Below, one piece after another: positions 16,211 to 23,628 of a stretch of 64,000 nucleotides of DNA. The stretch lies in NCBI GenBank assembly GCA_964630925.1, contig CAZVZK010000012.1:49387-113386 (forward strand), given 5' to 3'. The notes beneath the pieces are model-generated. The model ran no database searches. It saw nothing but the letters and a program-made list of their open reading frames with translations, and was not told where the DNA came from. Every line of letters begins with the position of its first letter. Position 1 is the first letter of the stretch. The translations under genes were made by a program, and so were the position numbers. Source of the stretch: RGDT01 sp964630925. GTDB taxonomy: Bacteria > Planctomycetota > Planctomycetia > Gemmatales > Gemmataceae.

Positions 16211-17080
16211 ATGCCGTACACCGACGCCGAAGCCGCCGCCTGCCGCGCCCTGATCCGCCTCGCGCTGGACGAGGACCTCGGCTCCGCCGGCGACCTCACC
16301 AGTACCTCCGTCGTGCCCGGCGGGCTGAACGGCGAGGCGTCCTTCGTGTCGCGCTCCCCCGGCGTCCTCGCCGGCATCGACGCCGCCCGCCTCGTCTTCG
16401 AGGCCGTCGACCCGTCCGTCGCCTTCGACGCCCTCGTCCCCGACGGCACGCGGCTGGAGAAGGGCACACGCATCGCCGCCGTCCGCGGCAAGATGCGCTC
16501 CATCCTCACCGCCGAGCGGACGGCCCTCAACTTCCTCCAGCGTCTGTGCGGCGTGGCGACGCAGACGGCGAGGTACGCCGCCGAGGTGGCTGGCCTGCCG
16601 GTGAGGCTCCTCGACACGCGCAAGACGACGCCGGGGTGGCGGCTGCTGGAGAAGCATGCCGTCCGCATGGGCGGCGGGCACAACCACCGCATGGGCCTGC
16701 ACGACGGCGTCCTCATCAAGGACAACCATCTCGCAGGATTGCAGATCGCAGATTGCAGATTGCAGATTGAAGCAGCCGTCAGGGGTGCGCGGGCGATGTT
16801 CCCGGGGGTGCCCGTCGAGATCGAGGTGGACACGCTGGAGCAGCTCGACGCGGCCCTCGCCGTGCGCCCCGACATCATCCTGCTCGACAACATGCCGCCG
16901 GACGTCCTGCGCGAGGCGGTGCGTCGGCGCGGGGACGCGCCGGTGAAGTTGGAGGCGTCGGGGGGCGTGACGCTGGCGACGCTGCGCGAGATCGCCTCGA
17001 CGGGCGTTGACCGCGTCAGCGTCGGCGCGCTGACGCACTCCGCCGTCGCCCTGGACATCGGGCTCGACTACGGATCGTAG
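16211..17080 (+). CDS. nadC: Nicotinate-nucleotide pyrophosphorylase (carboxylating)
   Basis: 289 residues, the normal length. NadC converts quinolinate and PRPP to nicotinate mononucleotide, CO2 and pyrophosphate in de novo NAD synthesis. Diagnostic motifs: RLLDTRKTTPGWR (about 134-146), GGGHNHRMGLHDGVLIKDNH (about 154-173), VDTLEQ, ILLDNMPP and LEASGGV near the C-terminus. Directly after IKDNH the protein reads LAGLQIADCRLQIEAAV: these residues are encoded by a TTGCAGA heptamer repeat inserted in frame, in a loop where relatives have a short Ala/Gly-rich link. The stop codon lies inside the first REP palindrome. birA lies downstream behind the transposase, a common nadC-birA neighbourhood. 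Confidence 0.93.
   Translation: MPYTDAEAAACRALIRLALDEDLGSAGDLTSTSVVPGGLNGEASFVSRSPGVLAGIDAARLVFEAVDPSVAFDALVPDGTRLEKGTRIAAVRGKMRSILTAERTALNFLQRLCGVATQTARYAAEVAGLPVRLLDTRKTTPGWRLLEKHAVRMGGGHNHRMGLHDGVLIKDNHLAGLQIADCRLQIEAAVRGARAMFPGVPVEIEVDTLEQLDAALAVRPDIILLDNMPPDVLREAVRRRGDAPVKLEASGGVTLATLREIASTGVDRVSVGALTHSAVALDIGLDYGS
16739..16766 (+). repeat. Four TTGCAGA heptamers inside nadC
   Basis: Units TTGCAGA, TCGCAGA, TTGCAGA, TTGCAGA in tandem, then TTGA. They are translated in frame as part of LQIADCRLQIE. The unit differs by one base from GTGCAGA in the palindrome at 5357-5469, so the two belong to one repeat family. Confidence 0.8.
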
Positions 17081-17191
17081 GGCAGGCTGCCAGCCTGCCA
17101 ACGAGAACAGGCGGGCTGCCAGCCTGCCGGCCATCGTCGGGCGGGCTGCCAGCCCGCCAACGAGAACAGGCAGGCTGGCAGCCTGCCCTAC
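17077..17191. repeat. Four REP palindromes upstream of the RAYT gene
   Basis: Units of 19 bases at 17081-17099, 17110-17128, 17140-17158 and 17169-17187, all of the form GGC(A/G)GGCTGCCAGCC(T/C)GCC or its complement. Unit 1 with GTAG in front (17077-17099) is the perfect 23-base reverse complement of unit 4 (17169-17191). Units 1-2 and 3-4 are each separated by ACGAGAACAG-like spacers, the arrangement of a BIME-type cluster. Unit 1 overlaps the nadC stop codon. Confidence 0.85.
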
Positions 17192-17262
17192 GGCGGTGGA
17201 CGCCTACGCATCGGCGGGGTACAACGCCGATGACCAACGCACGTCACCCGCGAGGCCGGCCC

Positions 17263-17946
17263 ATGAATCCTCAGGAGGTCATCACGCGGCGGCGGCTCCC
17301 ACACTGGTACGTGCCGGGGGCGGTCCACTTCGTCACCTATCGGCTCGCGGGCACGATCCCTGGCGATGTGCTCCGCGCGTGGCGCGAAATTCAGCCCGTG
17401 CCGACGGAAGGGGCAGAACCCCGCCGGGTCGCGCACAAGCAGCTCTTCGCCCGGTATGACGACTACCTCGACAGGAACGTGACGGTGGACTGGCTCGCAA
17501 GGCCGGCCATCGCAGCCATCATCAAGGACAACCTCCACCATCACGACGGTGTGAAGTATCATCTCGTCGCATACTGCATCATGCCCAACCACGTCCACGC
17601 TCTCTTCCAGCCCCTCGCCCCTTTACGCAGAGGAGCCCAGTTGATCGGGGAGACCGCCGACGCGGGCAGCCCGCTCTCGGACATCATGCACAGCCTGAAG
17701 AGTTACACGGCGAACAAGGCCAACGCCGCCCTGGGACGGAGAGGGACATTCTGGCAGGCCGAATCCTACGACCACTGGGCACGCGATGACGATGAGGTCG
17801 GGCGGATCGTCGATTACATCAACGGCAATCCCGTCAAGGCGAATCTGTGTGCCAGGCCGCACGAGTGGCCGCACGGGTCGGCCGGGGAGCGATTCCTGTT
17901 GGACGGCGACCTGTCAGGGGTGTTGGCGGCCCCCGAGCTCGCGTAG
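17263..17946 (+). CDS. REP-associated tyrosine transposase (IS200-like TnpA_REP)
   Basis: About 227 residues. The opening LPHWYVPGAVHFVTYRL is the standard start of this family. The HuH metal-binding motif is in CIMPNHVHALFQP near residue 113, and the candidate nucleophile Tyr is in HSLKSYTANKAN. The typical ending FWQAESYDHWARDDDEVGRI, then YINGNPVKANL, is intact. RAYTs are single-strand nucleases that bind and move REP palindromes. All catalytic residues appear present, so it may be active. GC content is lower than in nadC and birA. An upstream ATG at 17230 is in frame but the family start fits ATG 17263. Confidence 0.9.
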   Translation: MNPQEVITRRRLPHWYVPGAVHFVTYRLAGTIPGDVLRAWREIQPVPTEGAEPRRVAHKQLFARYDDYLDRNVTVDWLARPAIAAIIKDNLHHHDGVKYHLVAYCIMPNHVHALFQPLAPLRRGAQLIGETADAGSPLSDIMHSLKSYTANKANAALGRRGTFWQAESYDHWARDDDEVGRIVDYINGNPVKANLCARPHEWPHGSAGERFLLDGDLSGVLAAPELA

Positions 17947-17992
17947 GGCGGGCTGGCAGCCTGCCCGACGGATGGCAGGCTGGCAGCCTGCC
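17947..17992. repeat. Two REP palindromes downstream of the RAYT gene
   Basis: Units at 17947-17965 (GGCGGGCTGGCAGCCTGCC) and 17974-17992 (GGCAGGCTGGCAGCCTGCC, followed by CTACGG exactly as in the upstream unit 4). The first directly abuts the transposase stop codon. Confidence 0.85.
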
Positions 17993-18006
17993 CTACGGAG
18001 CCACCG

Positions 18007-18756
18007 ATGAGGGACACCTGGCACACCGGCAACCGTTACGTCGGCCGCGAGGTCGTCGTGCTCGAACGCGCCGCCAGCACCAACACGCTGGCGCTGGACG
18101 ACGGGCGGCCCGGCATCGCTTACCTCGCCGACGAACAGACCGCCGGGCGCGGCACCCACGGGCGCGTCTGGCAGGCGCCGCCCCGGTCCAGCGTCCTGCT
18201 CAGCGTCGTCGTCCCGCCCGGCGTCGGACGTGCCGTCGTGCTGACCGCCTGGGCCGCCGTCTGTGTCGCCGAGACGGCGCGCCGGCTCACCGGCGTCGGG
18301 CCGCGCATCAAGTGGCCGAACGACGTGCAGCTGAACGGCAAGAAGGTCGCCGGCATCCTCATCGAGCGCACAGGCGGGAGGCCGTTCGTCGCCGGCATCG
18401 GGCTGAATGTGCGGCAGACGGAGGCCGACCTCCTCGCCGCCGGCCTGCCGGACGCCACGTCGCTCCGCGCGCAGGGGGCCGACGTGGCGACGGACGACGT
18501 GGCCCGGCTGCTGCTCACGATGCTCGACGAGGCGTATGGCCGCCTGCTGGACGAGGGCGAGGGGCCGCTGGAGGTGGGGTGGCTGCGTCACCTGGGCCTT
18601 GTCGGGCGGGAGGCCCGAGCTGAATGCGCCGGCGTCACCCACGAAGGCAGGATCATCCAGATGGGTTTCGAGAGTGGCGTGACGCTCGACACCCCTGCCG
18701 GGCGCGTCACGCTCGCGCCAGAGGGCATCCTCCGCCTGACCGGCACGGCCGGCTGA
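18007..18756 (+). CDS. birA: Biotin--[acetyl-CoA-carboxylase] ligase
   Basis: A 249-residue biotin protein ligase without the N-terminal DNA-binding domain of E. coli BirA, so it should be only an enzyme and not a repressor. The ATP/biotin motif appears as GRGTHGRVW (residues 48-56), with KWPNDVQLNGKKVAGIL near 100 and the small C-terminal SH3-like domain at the end (GVTLDTPAGRVTLAPEGI). It attaches biotin to the carrier domain of acetyl-CoA carboxylase. The start follows the REP unit by 14 bases, so its leader has been reshaped by the transposon. Confidence 0.9.
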   Translation: MRDTWHTGNRYVGREVVVLERAASTNTLALDDGRPGIAYLADEQTAGRGTHGRVWQAPPRSSVLLSVVVPPGVGRAVVLTAWAAVCVAETARRLTGVGPRIKWPNDVQLNGKKVAGILIERTGGRPFVAGIGLNVRQTEADLLAAGLPDATSLRAQGADVATDDVARLLLTMLDEAYGRLLDEGEGPLEVGWLRHLGLVGREARAECAGVTHEGRIIQMGFESGVTLDTPAGRVTLAPEGILRLTGTAG

Positions 18757-18848
18757 CGTGCCGCGTGGTGGCCCGCCGTGGCATCAAGGCGGGCCCGGCG
18801 GGCGGCCGATGAAGAAAGGTTGTCTGCCCTGGGGGAGGGAGGCGCCGC

Positions 18849-20684
18849 GTGCTACTCGACGAAACATCGGCCGATCAGCAGCTCGTTGACATCTCGGACC
18901 TGGACCTGCGTGCCGCGTGTGAGGTGCGGCCTCACGAGCGGTTCGCCCGCGCCCTGGAGCCGACGCTGCGCTCGGCGGCCCTCCTGTCCGGCTCGCCGTG
19001 GGTGCGCGGCCTGGGGCCGCTCGCGCTCACCGTCACGACTCAAGGATGGAAGTTCCCCCTGCCGCCGGACCAGCCGCCCAAGGCGCCGCCCCCCGCCCAG
19101 GAGCCGCCGCCGGTGAAGCCGGGGGGCGAGCTTGTGCCGCTCAGCGCCCTGCCGCCCGAGGTGCTGGAGGAGTGCCCCATCGGGGACGAGCCGGCCCCCG
19201 CGGAGGGCGGACGCACGGTGAAGATCGAGGACGGCCAGCCGAAGGCGACCCGCCTGAAGCCGCCACGCGAGACGGTCGTGTTCAAGGAGCGGCTGCTGTA
19301 CCTGCTCCAGCCGCCGCTGGAGTCGCTGCTCGGGGGCAAGGTGACGCTGCCCTTCGACCCGTTCCCTTATCAGGTGGCGGGCATCGCCTTCCTCATGCCG
19401 CGCAACCACGCCCTCATCGCGGACGAGATGGGCCTGGGCAAGACCGTGCAGGTGATCGTCTCGCTGCGTCTCCTGCTCCAGGCCGGCGTGATCCGCCGGG
19501 CGCTGATCGTGTGCCCCAAGCCGCTCGTGATCAACTGGATGCGCGAGATGCGCCTGTGGGCGCCCGACATGCCGTTCGAGGTGTTCGGCGGCGACACCGA
19601 GACGCGGCGGCAGATGTGGCAGGTGTCCAACTGCCCCGTGAAGCTGGTCAACTACGAGATCCTGTCACGCGACGTGGACCTGGCCACGGCACCGGGGGTT
19701 TCGTTCGACCTCGTCATCCTCGACGAGGCCCAGCGCATCAAGAGCCGCGAGTCGAAGACGGCCCAGGCGGTCCACGCCCTCAAGCGGGACCGCAGCTGGG
19801 CGATGTCGGGCACGCCCATCGAGAACCGCGTCGAGGACCTCATCAACATCATGGAGTTCGCCGCGCCCGGCCTCATCCCGCCCGGCGTCTCGCCCAGGCA
19901 GCTCCCCGACCTGACCTCGGACTACATCCTGCGTCGGACCAAGGACGTCGTCGTCAAGGACATGCCGCCGCGGATCATCAAGGACATGCACCTCGAGCTG
20001 AGCCCGGCGCAGCGCGAGAGCTACGACAAGGCCGAGAAGGACGGCGTCATCGAGCTGAACGGCATGGGCGCCCAGATCACCGTGCAGCACGTCTTCGAGC
20101 TGGTGATGCGCCTCAAGCAGCTCTGCAACTTCGACCTGCGCACCGGCGAGAGCGCCAAGCTCGACCAGCTTGTCGATGACATGGAGGAGGTGGCCGCCAA
20201 CGGCAAGAAGGCCATCGTGTTCTCGCAGTGGACGCAGCCGCTGGAGGTGATCGCCCGCAAGCTCGCGCCGTTCGGCCCTCTGCTGTACCACGGCAAGGTG
20301 CCGCAGGCGCAGCGGCAGCCGATCCTCGACCAGTTCAAGAGCGACCCGACGAAGCACGTGATCCTCATGAGCTACGGCACGGGGAGCGTCGGCCTGAACC
20401 TCCAGTTCACCAACTACGTGTTCCTCTTCGACCGCTGGTGGAACCCCGCCATCGAGGACCAGGCGATCAACCGGGCGCACCGCCTCGGGCAGAAGTCGGC
20501 GGTGTTCGTGTCGCGTTTCATCAGCCAGGGGACCATCGAGGAGCGCATCGCCGAGGTGCTGGACCAGAAGCGGGCGCTGTTCAACGAGATGCTCGAGGGC
20601 AACGGCCCGCCGGCGACGCTCGGGCTGACCGAGGACGAGATCTTCGGGCTGTTCGACATCAAGGCCCGCCCGCGCCGCGCGTGA
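18849..20684 (+). CDS. SNF2-family DEAD/H helicase-like ATPase
   Basis: About 611 residues starting at GTG 18849 behind GGGAGGGAGG. A Pro-rich linker (about 75-105) precedes the ATPase core: Walker A DEMGLGKT near 195, DEAQ box near 292 (VILDEAQRIKS), motif III SGTPIENR, and the helicase C domain with GSVGLNLQF, DRWWNPAIEDQAINRAHRLGQ near 535-556. It is a double-stranded DNA translocase. There is no zinc-finger SWIM or methyltransferase partner nearby, so a DNA repair or transcription-recycling role (as RapA) is as likely as a defence role. Confidence 0.88.
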   Translation: MLLDETSADQQLVDISDLDLRAACEVRPHERFARALEPTLRSAALLSGSPWVRGLGPLALTVTTQGWKFPLPPDQPPKAPPPAQEPPPVKPGGELVPLSALPPEVLEECPIGDEPAPAEGGRTVKIEDGQPKATRLKPPRETVVFKERLLYLLQPPLESLLGGKVTLPFDPFPYQVAGIAFLMPRNHALIADEMGLGKTVQVIVSLRLLLQAGVIRRALIVCPKPLVINWMREMRLWAPDMPFEVFGGDTETRRQMWQVSNCPVKLVNYEILSRDVDLATAPGVSFDLVILDEAQRIKSRESKTAQAVHALKRDRSWAMSGTPIENRVEDLINIMEFAAPGLIPPGVSPRQLPDLTSDYILRRTKDVVVKDMPPRIIKDMHLELSPAQRESYDKAEKDGVIELNGMGAQITVQHVFELVMRLKQLCNFDLRTGESAKLDQLVDDMEEVAANGKKAIVFSQWTQPLEVIARKLAPFGPLLYHGKVPQAQRQPILDQFKSDPTKHVILMSYGTGSVGLNLQFTNYVFLFDRWWNPAIEDQAINRAHRLGQKSAVFVSRFISQGTIEERIAEVLDQKRALFNEMLEGNGPPATLGLTEDEIFGLFDIKARPRRA

Positions 20685-20865
20685 GCACCCGCGGAATCCC
20701 GGTCACCGCCCCGCCGCGTCCGCGTCCGTGGTGGGAGGCCCCCGAGGGATTCCGCATGCACGCCGTCGCCGAACATCGGCGGCCGTGGATGCGCCGGAAG
20801 GCCCCGGCCGGCGCCGTCGTGGATCGGGCCGCCGCGCTCGCAGGGAGGGGAGCGCCGGCCCCGCC

Positions 20866-21936
20866 TCAGGTGCCCTTGTCGATCAGGGTGAGCAACGCCT
20901 TGTCGATCTCGCGCACGCCCGCCCAGTCCTTCTTGTAATCGACGGCGGCGAACTTGGACTGCCCGGCGGGGCCGAACTCCTTCTCCAGCCCGGTCCCCTT
21001 CCACGGGAACGTCAGGAACGCCTCCTTGACCTTGGCCGCCAGCTCCGGCTTGAGGGCGTGGGTGTGGCCGATGCACACGGCCGGGTAGTCCTTCGACTCG
21101 TGCAGGACGCGGTATTTCGACGTGTCGTGCTTCTTCTGGGCGACCCGCCGCGCCAGGTAGTCGCTGGCGACGGCCACCACCTCGTACTCGCCGGAAGCGA
21201 CCTTGTCGATGGAGTCGCCCTGGCTGTTTGCGATGCGGCCCTGGTAGTCGAGGTTGAGGCGCATCTTCTGCTCCTGCCACAGCGTCAGCACGGGGAGCTT
21301 GAACGAAGACTGCGACGACATGCTCGTCAGCCAGAGGTCCTTGCCGCGCAGGTCGGCGAGCGACTTGATCGGCGAGCCGGCGCGGACGAGGATCTGCATG
21401 CGGTAGGAGAAATCCCCCTTGTCGTTGGCCGGGGCGCACACCGGGACGAAGCCCCCCGTGTTCACCGCCAGCGGCACCGTGCCCGTGCTGAGGGCGGCCA
21501 GGTGCAGCTTGCCGGCCTTGAGCGAGGCGGCGGCCTCCAGGCCGCCCCGCGGCACCTCGGCGAGCTTCGCCTTCTTGCCGGTCACCTTCTCGAAGTGGGT
21601 CAGGAACTCCTTCCAGGTGGCGGCGCCGCCCTCGCCGGCGCCCTCCAGCACGCCGAAGGTGATCTCCGCCGGGTCGAGGAGCTTGGCCGCCTCCTTGGGG
21701 GCGTCGGCCACGAGGTCGTTGTCGGCGTCGGTGAACGCCGCGTCGAGCTTGTCCGGGTTGGCGACGACGGCGCGGAAGTTGGCCGGGAAGTTGGCCGGGC
21801 CGGCCGAGGTCCAGATAGTGTAAGCGTAGATGCCGCCGGCCACGAGCGCCAGCACGACGGCGATCACCACCAGCCGGGGCCAGTTGGTCGCCGGGGGCTT
21901 CGCGGGGGTGTCGGGCTTCGCCGGTGTCTCACTCAT
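20866..21936 (-). CDS. PhnD/SsuA-type substrate-binding protein, membrane-anchored
   Basis: About 356 residues. A Pro/Lys-rich start is followed by one membrane helix (LVVIAVVLALVAGGIYAYTIW, about 22-42) with no lipobox or clear cleavage site. The rest has the phosphonate-binding PhnD pattern: LAALSTGTVPLAVN, YRMQILVRAGSPIKSLADLRGKDLWLTS, then SGEYEVVAVASDYLARR. Such proteins bind small anions for ABC importers, but no permease or ATPase is next to it, so it may be a solitary sensor or use a transporter elsewhere. It is divergent from the kelch-like gene at 22034. Confidence 0.78.
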   Translation of the reverse strand: MSETPAKPDTPAKPPATNWPRLVVIAVVLALVAGGIYAYTIWTSAGPANFPANFRAVVANPDKLDAAFTDADNDLVADAPKEAAKLLDPAEITFGVLEGAGEGGAATWKEFLTHFEKVTGKKAKLAEVPRGGLEAAASLKAGKLHLAALSTGTVPLAVNTGGFVPVCAPANDKGDFSYRMQILVRAGSPIKSLADLRGKDLWLTSMSSQSSFKLPVLTLWQEQKMRLNLDYQGRIANSQGDSIDKVASGEYEVVAVASDYLARRVAQKKHDTSKYRVLHESKDYPAVCIGHTHALKPELAAKVKEAFLTFPWKGTGLEKEFGPAGQSKFAAVDYKKDWAGVREIDKALLTLIDKGT

Positions 21937-22033
21937 GGACGTGCTCTCGCGGGGGTCTCAACGGGCGGCGCTCCTGTCATCGCTACGGCGCCGGGCCGCG
22001 ATGGACAGTGAAGTTTCGGTGAAGGGGTCAGCC

Positions 22034-23158
22034 ATGCGTAGCGTCTGCCTCGCCCTGGTGTTGGCGTCCTCGGCCTCCGCCGCCGACCTGGCGTCCATCC
22101 CCGCCAACAAGTGGGTCGAGATCAAGTACAGGACGGTGCAGCCGGCGGAGAAGGGGTCCTACGTCAGTGCCGGCTGGAACAAGCTCGTCTTCGACGCCGC
22201 CGGCAAGCGCGTCCTGTTCTACGACCGCTGGCACGACAGGACGCACGGCGGCACGACGATCTACGGCAACTGCCTGTTCGCCTTCGACCCGGCCGCCGGC
22301 TCCCTCACCCCGCTCCGCATCGATAACTGGACGAAGATCGACACGAAGACGGGTGGATACCGCACGAAGCCGCTGCCGGCCAACGAGGAGGAGCCGACGC
22401 CGTGCCCGCGCCACGTCTACCACGCCTTCGAGCTGGTGCCGGGCCGCGGCGTCTACCTCTGCAACGGGGCGAACCAGTCGGTGATCGACGCGAAGGGCGG
22501 GTACGTCGGCCACGACGCCTGCGACGGGGCGTGGCGTCTGGACCTGAAGGTAAACAGGTGGTCGCGTGTCGGCGAGGGCAAGGCGCCGCCGAACCGGCTC
22601 GACGACGCGATGGCGTACAGCCCCGAGATCGACGCGCTCGTCTACGCCGGCGCCAACGGCCAGATATGGATCCTCGACCTGAAGAAGAACGGGTGGCGCA
22701 AGGCGAAGGCCAGCCCGCCGGAGAATACCGCGATGGGGCGGACGATCTGGCACGACGCCCCGCGCCGGCGGATGCTGCTCGTGGGCGGTGGACAGCTTGA
22801 TGCGTGGACGAAGGGCAAGGCGCCACATCACCGTGAGGTGTATGCCTTCGACCCCGTGAAGGAGACGGTGAAGCGCCTGGCCGACGCCCCGACGGCCCTG
22901 TACTCGGCCCACCTGTCGCATGACCTCAAGAGGGATCTCTTCTTCACCGTCGCGGTGTTCAGCAAGAAGGAGCAGCCGTCGGGGATGTGGGCGTACGACC
23001 CGAAGAAGGACGAGTGGCGCGAGATCAAGCCCGACGGGGGCCTGCCGGAGCATTCGGGCTGGATGGGGTGGATGCAGACGTGCCATGACCCCGCCAGCGG
23101 CTGCCTGATCGGCAAGAAGCGCGACAGGTGGTATGCGTACCGCCCGGCGGAGAAATGA
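22034..23158 (+). CDS. Exported kelch-like beta-propeller protein
   Basis: About 374 residues starting MRSVCLALVLASSASA, a signal peptide with cleavage after ASA. The mature part has kelch/galactose-oxidase-like blades: AWRLDLKVNRWSRVGEGKAPPNRLDDAMAYSPEIDALVYAGA, then IWILDLKKNGWRKAKASPPENTAMGR. Each blade pairs a 'W-x-L-D-L...W' strand with a following Pro/Asn turn. There is no copper-binding Tyr-Cys pair that I can identify, so a binding rather than oxidase role is likelier. AAGGGG precedes the ATG. Confidence 0.75.
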   Translation: MRSVCLALVLASSASAADLASIPANKWVEIKYRTVQPAEKGSYVSAGWNKLVFDAAGKRVLFYDRWHDRTHGGTTIYGNCLFAFDPAAGSLTPLRIDNWTKIDTKTGGYRTKPLPANEEEPTPCPRHVYHAFELVPGRGVYLCNGANQSVIDAKGGYVGHDACDGAWRLDLKVNRWSRVGEGKAPPNRLDDAMAYSPEIDALVYAGANGQIWILDLKKNGWRKAKASPPENTAMGRTIWHDAPRRRMLLVGGGQLDAWTKGKAPHHREVYAFDPVKETVKRLADAPTALYSAHLSHDLKRDLFFTVAVFSKKEQPSGMWAYDPKKDEWREIKPDGGLPEHSGWMGWMQTCHDPASGCLIGKKRDRWYAYRPAEK

Positions 23159-23164
23159 CGGCCG

Positions 23165-23586
23165 TCAGCGCCAGTCGCCGCTGAGGACGAATCCCGCCCA
23201 GTAGAACGGCGGCGTGCGTTTGGTCTTCTTGTCCGCATCTCCCTCGCGCACCATGCCGCGCTTCACGCCCTCGCGCAACATTGAAAGCTGCGCCTGACGC
23301 AGTGCCAGCCTCCAAGACGCCCCGCGATCACGTCGATGTTCCGGTGCCAGGGGCCCACGAGCCGCAGGTCGTTCTCCAGCACCCGCCGCAGATTGGCGAG
23401 GGCGTCCTCCTGCCGCCCATCCTCCCACGCCTTCAGGCCGGCCTCCCACCGCGCGGACTGGCCCCGGGCCAACCCCTCCTGCTCCGCCGGCCCGGCCATC
23501 AGCGGCGCGGCGGCCCACCCCGGCGATACGGCGAACATCAGATCAGCAAGGCGCGCATCGGCGATCTTCCTAGCACTTTTGCCCAT
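23165..23586 (-). pseudogene. Collapsed paralogue of the adjacent TPR-CHAT gene
   Basis: Two pieces of a CHAT-protein relative lie here in different frames. The 5' piece (start ATG 23586) reads a TPR-like start and ends GPWHRNIDVIAGRLGGW, similar to GPWHRQVEDSAESLAGSNW near the start of the intact neighbour. The 3' piece (ending 23165) reads LRQAQLSMLREGVKRG and ends AGFVLSGDWR, almost the same as the neighbour's last 45 residues (LRQAQLKMLREGAKRG...AAFVLSGDWR). The whole middle, including the caspase-like catalytic part, is missing and the join near 23300 is out of frame. Confidence 0.75.
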
Positions 23587-23628
23587 CCTATCAACGGGCC
23601 TGGCGTGCCGGGGAGGATGCCCGCCGCA

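Larger units (their letters stand above)
17077..17992. mobile_element. REP-associated transposase unit (REPtron) between nadC and birA
   Basis: A transposase gene of the RAYT family (17263-17946) is bracketed by REP palindromes: four upstream (17077-17191) and two downstream (17947-17992). The outermost palindromes abut the nadC stop codon on the left and end 14 bases before the birA start on the right, so the element occupies the whole gap. There is no sign of target-site duplication, as expected for this class. Confidence 0.8.

Noticed and set aside
18849..20684. Defence island core helicase
   Set aside because: SNF2 proteins of this type are often housekeeping; no methyltransferase, nuclease or other defence gene is adjacent.
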